Positions 57,674-64,000 of a stretch of 64,000 nucleotides of DNA are shown here, in pieces. This DNA is from Steinernema hermaphroditum (Eukaryota > Nematoda > Chromadorea > Rhabditida > Steinernematidae). The number at the start of each line of letters is the position of its first letter. The stretch's first letter is position 1. The position numbers and the translations under genes were made by a program. The DNA is taken from the NCBI GenBank assembly GCA_030435675.1, contig CM059623.1, forward strand, positions 5,358,012 to 5,422,011. Reading direction: 5' to 3'. The notes under the pieces were generated by a model, which worked only from the letters and a program-made list of their open reading frames with translations, was not told where the DNA came from and ran no database searches.

Positions 57674-58358
57674 ATGCCCTCAGTTTCGTCCTCGTCCAGG
57701 ATGCCCTGCCGCGTCCTTCTCGGCGCCATCGTCGTCGCCCTTCTTCTCCTCGCCTCTCGTCTCTCGACGACGATCATCGAGGAGCACCATAGAAGGCAGG
57801 AGGACAAAAGAAAGGAGGAAAACGCGAAGGAGTGTCGCCACGTCGCTAAGAAGACCATTGTCAGTCCTCGCTTTGCGCCCTCTTTTCCATCGTTCGTTGC
57901 AGGACACACTGCGTGTAGAGATGGTCCGCACCTTCCCTCCACTCTCGTGGATCCCCCTCTCCACCTCCATCAACTTCGTCCCCAACGCCTGCGCCCTGAA
58001 CACTTTCCTCGCCGACTGCTTCGTCCCCCCCGCCGAGTCCGTTTGCTTCCAGGAGCTCCCGCGCACGAGGGACTCCATCGACAGCACCATCGCCACGATG
58101 GACTACCGTAGCGTCTGCAACTCGGACGACTCCCAGCGCATCGCCGAAATGGGTCGCCGCATCGAGCTCGTCTTCAAGTCGGTCGCCGAGGCGAAACGCC
58201 TCCGAGCGAGGTGCTGCGGCTTCTTCGCCCGTGCGGGCGAGTGCGGCATCACCCCCTTTCACGTGGGCCGGAGGGCCAAGAACCTCTCCGTGGCCGACGT
58301 CAACGCCCTCTTCGAGAACGAGGCTAGGGCGCTCTTCGGTGTCTCCCAGGCCAGATGA
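57674..58358 (+). CDS. Small membrane-anchored Cys protein D
   Basis: Two exons (57674-57859, 57903-58358) give 213 aa. An N-terminal span (VLLGAIVVALLLLASRL, about 14-30) is followed by a charged stretch and a Cys-rich ectodomain (KECRHV, NACALN, DCFVPP, SVCFQE, RSVCNSDD, RCCGFFARAGECGI). The exon-2 frame is continuous to TGA, and a downstream AATAAA (about 58402) fits a poly(A) site. I recognise no family. It resembles the other small single-pass proteins of this cluster in design rather than in sequence. Confidence 0.65.
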
Positions 58359-59146
58359 AGGGAATTCCAGGGGCTCCTCTGATAATGCTTCCGATTTGAG
58401 CAATAAAATGCATAGGTTCTACCTCACAAGGCGCCACTTTCGAAGGCGGAAGACTTCAAAGGCGACTTCCTTCGTCGCACTATTCTGTGCAGTCGTAACA
58501 TAGGGACATATCGAAAGTACAGACCGTCTGGCGGCGCACGTCTAAGCATTCCTAAACACATAAAATAGTGCCGTCAGTCTGTTCGAATGGGGGGTCCTTC
58601 AGATGGAAAGGGATTTCATCTCGTTCGGTATGTAATTCTTTCTCACAACTGATACGGTAGCCCTGCAGCTCATGTGAGAAACACAGTTCTCAAAACATCT
58701 CCTTCTCTGTGGAGAATGTTTCATCACACCTGCAAAAGAATTCGCCTCTGATTTCCGAAAGTCTTCGACGCGTCACTGTCACTTTGCAGAAGGAGGCGAC
58801 GGATACAGAAAACCTGACAATCAAGAGGCATTTCTTCTTCGATTTTTCGACCCAACGCCAGTTGGAAAGCTCCGCTGAAGTCGAGACGCTCCTGAAATTC
58901 TGAGAGGTCTGTGTTGAATCCCACCACGATCCACCCCTGCCTTCCCCACAGTACTGTCTCTCGGTGTCGTCTCCAGACTCTGGAGTCCAGATCATTTCAT
59001 TCCGCCGCCTCTCCGGCCGTTGGGATCGGTCGGTCGTCGCAAATGGGGAAAGCGCAACGACTCATCCGCTTCTTGTTCACGTGCGTGTGCGTTCTTTAGT
59101 CAATAAACGTTGCGATCCTGACCTTTTGACTGATCTTTTCAGGAAA
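58359..59146. other. Gap without gene
   Basis: I see no supported gene. TTTTCAG immediately upstream of the next ATG (about 59136-59142) marks a leader splice acceptor. Confidence 0.4.
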
Positions 59147-60302
59147 ATGCGGCGCAAGAAGTCGTCGCAGAAGGATAAGATCAAGTACCAGCCAGTGCGT
59201 TCTCCTTTCGTTGTTTATTTACAGTGCCCATTGCAGCTTGTACCTGACGAATGTTCCACTGACGACGAGTTCCCATCAGTCGCCCTCTCGCATCGTCCGT
59301 TACCGTCATCCTCGACCGAGTATATCGGTCGGCCATGGGCATTGCCTTCGAAAAAGTTCGCAGATAAGGTTTGCTTACGGATGTTTGCAGCCAATATTTC
59401 ATTCTTCGTGGATTTAAGGAATCCGTATCCCTGTTCTCCTCAGTGTCATCTTCTGAGAAAAGGCCATTTGGCGCCGATTCTGAAGTCGAGCCTCCTAGAA
59501 AGGTTTGATTATTCGTGTGTACTCGAAATAATTCGCTTTGGTTCGTAGGTTACTAGAAATGGATGTTTTCCGCGTGGAGGATGTTCTTTTGTGATTCCGT
59601 ATTCTTCTCCTCCATCCGTCAACGTAAGTTCTCAGCTGAAGCGGTGACTATTCTTTTTAGGATGATCGGATCGAAGCGGAAGACAACAGCGAAAGGTTGG
59701 CTTTGAAATGCAGCCAACCTCGTGCTGCCACTAAAAACATTTCGAATTCAGAATCGGTTCTTCAATCCGTATCTAGCCATGCACGTTTCGCATTTTGCTG
59801 TCATGTAATAACAGAAAACGGCGATTTAGAAATCTGCTGCAAAAACGGAAACTGCACATTCGCTCTCGTCAACTGCTTCATATTCGCACAGCCAAGCAAC
59901 GACCGCAGAACGGTCCTCGACGACACGTCCTCCGCCGCCACTTCTATCTCACGGCAATCTGATCGTTCAGCGGTCTCTTAGGCCTCAAATGAAAATACAA
60001 CAACAAAAGGGTCAATTAACTGCTGAATGCCATAGAGTAAGTAGCATACATTTTTGGCCAGTTTCGACTGCTGTGTTACTTTAGGGCATATCTAGTTGTA
60101 AAAGCGATAGCAATCTTCTCCGGCCACATGATAGCAGAACCCTCGATCCAGAGATAATTAGTGCCATGTCGAGAAGGAGGGCCAGTATGAGGGAGGACGA
60201 CTGCGGTATGATGACTACTCCTGTCCTCAAAGATACAGTGCACGTTTTTCAGATTCCGACAGCGATGACGATATCGAGTGGCTCTCTGACTCTGAATGCT
60301 GA
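59147..60302 (+). CDS. Orphan Ser-rich acidic-tail protein
   Basis: Firm exons are 59147-59194, 59237-59368, 59419-59502, 59549-59623 and one starting at 59661; all join in phase 0 with introns of 37-50 nt. Exon 5 can run to a TAG at 59979-59981 (219 aa in all), but that TAG is part of a good acceptor (TCTCTTAG). Further exon-like stretches follow (about 59982-60057, 60107-60206 and 60254-60302), ending in a very acidic tail (DSDSDDDIEWLSDSEC), so I extend the gene. How 59695-59981 is spliced is unresolved. The N-terminus is basic (MRRKKSSQKDKIKYQP) and the middle Ser/Pro-rich. No family is recognised; a nuclear protein is a guess from composition. Confidence 0.5.
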
Positions 60303-60582
60303 ATGGTCATGATCATTTCGTTTGTAATTTGCATTCGTCTTGTACAATATCTAATCATTATCTATCTTACCCAGCAGTATGTTATTCTTTCTTTATACAT
60401 TTGTCCGTTTGACTCATCAAATACATCTAGTCCTCACACCCTTGCATTCTCATTAACTTCCCTCTTCTCGGTCTCCTCTGTATCTGTTTTACCTCCAGTG
60501 GGTTAGATGATCTGGAACAACAAAATTTATCTCAAGTCGAGGAATTGTATAAGAATTTAATGAGCACACATCAGCATGTGCT

Positions 60583-62643
60583 CTAACACCCAAACATTCC
60601 GCGACACTTCTTGGCGCCGCACCTAGAACAATCCAGAATTGCACACATTGTAGGACTGGTTGACTTACAGACAACGTAATCCGGAGGTGTTCGACGATTT
60701 CGACTTCTTGGCGCCAACGAAGTAATCGATCGTGATCTCCTCTCCTAAAAACAATCACATAGAACTTGAGGATGGCACAGAGTTGCACTCACCGGCGCTA
60801 ATGTCCTTGATGGCGAAGTAGCCGATGCGGTGGTAGTCCAAGGAGTCGAAGTCGACGTAGGCCCTGATGGCAGCAGCGTTGGGATCACACGAATGGTTCA
60901 CGAAGCGGCCTTCATTCCCACTGTTCTCTGCGTCAGTCGTCATCCCCGCGATGCCATTGTCGCCCAAGTCAAAGGCGTATCGCGGGTGGTTCCGCTCCAC
61001 GGCCTCCTCCCTTGTCATCACGTGGCCCACGTACTCGCAGATGAATGTGCCCTTCAGGATCTTCTCCACTGCGTACAGACCCCACTTCTTCTCCTTCGTT
61101 TTGAACAACAGAAGCGGAATCTGTCGACCGCGCTGCAGAATCTTGTTGGAGCACTTGCTCAGCTTGCAGATACAAGTGCAACAGCACTCCCATATGGTGA
61201 CGTCCTTGTAGTTGCTGACCTTGTCAAGACGAAGCCCATTTCTGCGATAGGCGTGGGCTGATGGCGACTTCTTGCGGCGACAGCACAATTCCTCGGTTGA
61301 GCACTCGGGATCCTGACAGTGGCAAGCTCCTCGGAGGTCACACTTCTCGAGAACCGTCTTCGCCTTCTCCGAGAACGTACTTTCCAGGACGAACTGAAAC
61401 ACTGGCCTGATCTCAATACAGTATCTACGGTCTCACCTCGAAATTTTTGGGATGGGTCGTTTTGTCCACCCAGTTTTCGATGTATAGAGGCCCCTGCCCA
61501 AATTTACGGCACACCTCGTTAACTTGGCGCTCGAAGAGGTTCAAAGCTCTGTATTCCTTAGAGAGGTGGAAGCCTTCATTCCTCTCGGGCATTTTCAGGT
61601 TGTATCGTTCCGACAGAGCAGCTAGCGCGTTTTCGCGCGTTTTGAATGATTTCAGCATGTCAGTTTGTTGAAAATCTTTAGCGTGCTGCCAGGTGCAATC
61701 ATCCATTGGGTAGTTCACCCACTTCACCAGGTACATCGTTGAATGGCTCTTCCCTGCCTGGAATGTAGTCGATTTAGACGAAGGAAGCAGTACGCTTTGA
61801 ATGTCGAGAATTCGCTCCACTTCGAACTCAGTCGAGTCGTTGTTAAGCTTCTTCTTTGAATAGTCCACATTTCCTCCGGGCACTGCGAAGTCAATTTCGT
61901 TAGGGTTGGCCGTGGAACAGTTCGCCCTTAGATGTCCGTACGGGGCGCCATTCTAAACAACGTCTACAACGATCCTCTTCTGCATCCACTTACCTCGTCC
62001 ACAGCCTGGAAGCGCAGTTTGTAAATGGTGTCCAGATGCTTGCCGTCTTTCTTGATGTATTTGTTCAAGCACTGCATAAACTTGCTCTGGATAGTCAATC
62101 CAGGTTTGTTCCATGCAACCTCACTACTATAGGAGGATAGCCTCTCACAGTTGGCGATCCTGCGCTTCACAGCTTTCCGAAGTGTCTGCAAAAACCGAAG
62201 AATACGAGTCGGTGGATACGATAATGGCTCACTTCGACGTGGCCCTGCGACATTTCAGCTTGCAGTCTTTTGGTCATCCTCTTGGCAATCGCCTTCAGCT
62301 CTGCGTAGGTGGAAAACGCGGGTATTCCGCCGTTCATCGGATACAGTTCCTCCGCTCGGTCGTTAATAATTTTCCGCAGTGTCTCGATCTCAGCGCTCGA
62401 AGGGTCAAGTGTTTCAGCTTTCGAGGCAACCGCTGATGTGAGCTCCGTTTTCGAGCGACGCGCAGCCTTCGAGGCGCGTGGTCTTCCGTCTTTAGCCTTT
62501 GAGAGTTTGGTCGCCGAATGGGCCACGGACGCCGACCTCCGATTGTAGCAGCTCGATCGAGTTGATCGCTCGAAGAGCGCCTTCTCTGCCGCTGCGTTTC
62601 CGGATGGAGTGACCGTCTGCTTGCGGTTTGGAGTGGTATCCAT
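60583..62643 (-). CDS. SUV39-type chromodomain H3K9 methyltransferase
   Basis: This is predicted to bind methylated H3K9 and trimethylate neighbouring H3K9 in heterochromatin. Six exons (62643-62233, 62185-61994, 61952-61437, 61393-60793, 60744-60669, 60622-60583) give 611 aa. The order is a basic Ser/Lys-rich N-terminal 130 residues; a helical stretch; a chromodomain at about 243-300 (FEVERILDIQ, YLVKWVNYP, DDCTW) keeping an aromatic cage F244, W and Y; Cys-rich pre-SET (CHCQDPECSTEELCC; CCCTCICKLSKC); SET with WGLYAVEKI, RFVNHSCDPN and EEITIDYF; and post-SET CLCGAKKCRG. All catalytic motifs are intact. It diverges from the roquin-like gene across a 560-bp gap. C. elegans relies on MET-2 and SET-25 without a chromodomain SUV39, so its presence here is informative. 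Confidence 0.93.
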
Positions 62644-63202
62644 AACGATCGCTGTGGCTACACTCCTGGAAGAGAAACATGACTTATTTCAACGGAAAAG
62701 AGGCCCTTACAGTGGTTAATAGCGTTATTAATGGATACGTTGTCTATAGACCGAATCTGAAAAAGGGAAAATGAGTGAAAGAGGTTCTCCTGCTAACTGC
62801 AAAAGGAAGCGATGAATCTGCTGATCCGCAGTAGGAGATCTGTCGCGTCAAGTACGGTACACGTTGAAACATGTCTCATCGACCTTTCGAACACTGATGG
62901 GGCAGACATTCCTATTGGGACCGAATCTGGTTGAAATTTGTCTCTCGCGCGTAGACGCGTGTCTGACTCGTTGTCTCCCTGTGTTCCACAGAAGATGCTT
63001 CTTCCGTCACTTGTGCCACTTGTGGCGCGCGGCAGGGTCGTGTCTCAGTCTGCAGATTGACCCTGCAGGGCGTGGGTACAGTAATGTATCTGGTTAATGG
63101 AGGAAGCTGGCTTATGGTGCTTTCGTGTTCGCGTTATCACGTGTTAGCCCAAGTGTGGTTTCTTTAATCTACTCATTCTTTTTTTTCTGTTTCAGGGTGC
63201 TC
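62644..63202. promoter_or_regulatory. Divergent promoter SUV39/roquin
   Basis: The 559 bp between the two start codons include leaders of both genes. TTTTTTTCTGTTTCAG lies about 7 bp upstream of the roquin ATG, a trans-splice or leader acceptor. A word TACGGTAC occurs at about 62855. No clear TATA box is visible. Confidence 0.45.
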
Positions 63203-64000
63203 ATGGGTCCCACGACGCGTCCTAAAAAAGGCCAGGATGTGATACCCTGGGATTACTCAATGTGCTGTCTTCTCTGCAAGCGCACTTTCGGCTCCAGCAA
63301 CTTTCCAATAAACGTCAAGTGTGGCCATGTCCTGTGCTCTAAATGCCTGGCGAAAGGCCGAGTATGCCCCATCGAAAAGGTACGTTATCGAGTCTCGTTG
63401 CATAACTGTCCCATCTTCTTTAGACTTCTCTTGGCATACCCGTAGACGAAGCTCCAGTGAACTTCACTTTTCTCCGCATGATAGGACTCGTCGTCGGACG
63501 TCAGCGCGGGAATGTTAAGGATCGCCTTCAGATCGACCATTTGGATGGGCTCATGGCGCGTATCGGGCGTCATTTCTCAAAGATGAACACACAGAAAGGA
63601 TGCAGCGTGACGAGCGCTTCGCTGAGCCGAGCCGTCCAGCGCAAGGCCCTAATTCTCATCCGCTCCAATGTGCTCGATATGTCCGGACGATTCCACTGTC
63701 TGCGGAGCATCAAGAGTCTGGCTGACCGGATTCAGAACGAAATTCTACTCCCGATGATGACTGTGACAAAACCTTCGCAGATCTGGGACGCTCTTCGCGA
63801 GCGCCGCTGTCAGTTCCTCGGACCAGGTAAAACCTCTCCTGTGCACATGTTCTAATTCTTGTCATTTAGCCCCTCATTTGGCCGTGTTGAAGGAGGTGCA
63901 TGATATCTACAAAGATGGATTCACTATCTCCCGCAAGGTTGCAGTCAAAGCCATCACTGTGAAGATGTTGCCCAACTACCCAACGCTTTCTAAGACCGCC
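63203..64000 (+). CDS. rle-1: Roquin/RLE-1-like RING protein (5' part)
   Basis: This is the partial 5' end; three exons (63203-63379, 63424-63826, 63870-beyond 64000) are open in frame to the window edge. The RING is CCLLCKRTF...CGHVLCSKCL...CPI near residues 20-58. The following segment matches the roquin HEPN/ROQ neighbourhood: RAVQRKALILIRSNVL, RSIKSLADRIQNEIL, RERRCQFLGP and DGFTISRKVAVKAI. Roquin proteins bind stem-loop mRNA elements through ROQ and recruit decay factors; the C. elegans relative RLE-1 is an E3 ligase that limits DAF-16. The RNA-binding ROQ core and CCCH finger would lie beyond the window. Confidence 0.85.

Noticed and set aside
1..64000. CRISPR array, bacterial operon or phage
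   Set aside because: Spliced genes, cuticle collagens and absence of ribosome-binding-site-led operons show a nematode nuclear genome; no direct-repeat/spacer array seen.

Overview
The window is nuclear DNA of a nematode, probably a rhabditid-type worm; I cannot name the species. The reasons are: two cuticle collagen genes with the nematode N-terminal block and Gly-X-Y domains; GT-AG introns that are mostly 39-50 nt; a Cys/Gln-rich abu/pqn-like secreted protein; an OSM-9/OCR-like TRPV channel; a nematode-type seven-TM receptor; and AG acceptors directly before several start codons, as at trans-splice sites. Exon models were built by hand from reading phase and splice signals. Every multi-exon model listed with an exon count closes in frame unless the entry says otherwise.

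Layout. 0-5.5 kb: a hAT-like MITE made largely of a palindromic satellite, then a protein tyrosine phosphatase gene (minus strand) whose first intron holds a foldback element carrying tRNA-like modules. 5.4-16.9 kb: no convincing gene; GC-rich unique DNA dense in homeodomain-like, AP-1-like and AGTGCAC-like words. 16.9-25.9 kb: ariadne RBR ubiquitin ligase (minus), a SETDB1/MET-2 H3K9 methyltransferase (plus) and TRMT6 (plus). 26.1-29.6 kb: a TRPV channel gene with a complete opposite-strand gene nested in its second intron. 30-34.4 kb: abu/pqn-like secreted protein, a broken kinase copy, a small secreted protein and a seven-TM receptor. 34.5-38.8 kb: a 15-exon kleisin resembling condensin-II subunit H2 (KLE-2).

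39-45.6 kb is more AT-rich and repeat-laden: a perfect hairpin, an acidic-repeat protein, a CCCH zinc-finger protein, a 30-bp minisatellite, an orphan protein whose family has a second broken copy at 54 kb, a Ty3/gypsy integrase-like relic and a large foldback element. 45.6-50.6 kb: two cuticle collagens and the intact intronless kinase that is the inverted paralogue of the broken copy at 31 kb. 51.2-58.4 kb: a cluster of small single-pass, Cys-containing membrane proteins. 59-64 kb: an orphan gene, a chromodomain SUV39-type H3K9 methyltransferase, and divergently from it the 5' end of a roquin/RLE-1 RING protein that runs off the window.

Functional threads. SETDB1-like and SUV39-like enzymes lie 37 kb apart and would both act on H3K9; the kleisin also belongs to chromosome organisation. 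Collagens and the abu-like protein belong to cuticle. The TRPV channel and seven-TM receptor suggest sensory functions. The most unusual items are the two structured MITEs, the nested gene, the inverted kinase pair, the duplicated block inside the kleisin, the orphan VVDANGEY family and the 11-kb gene-free motif-rich block.
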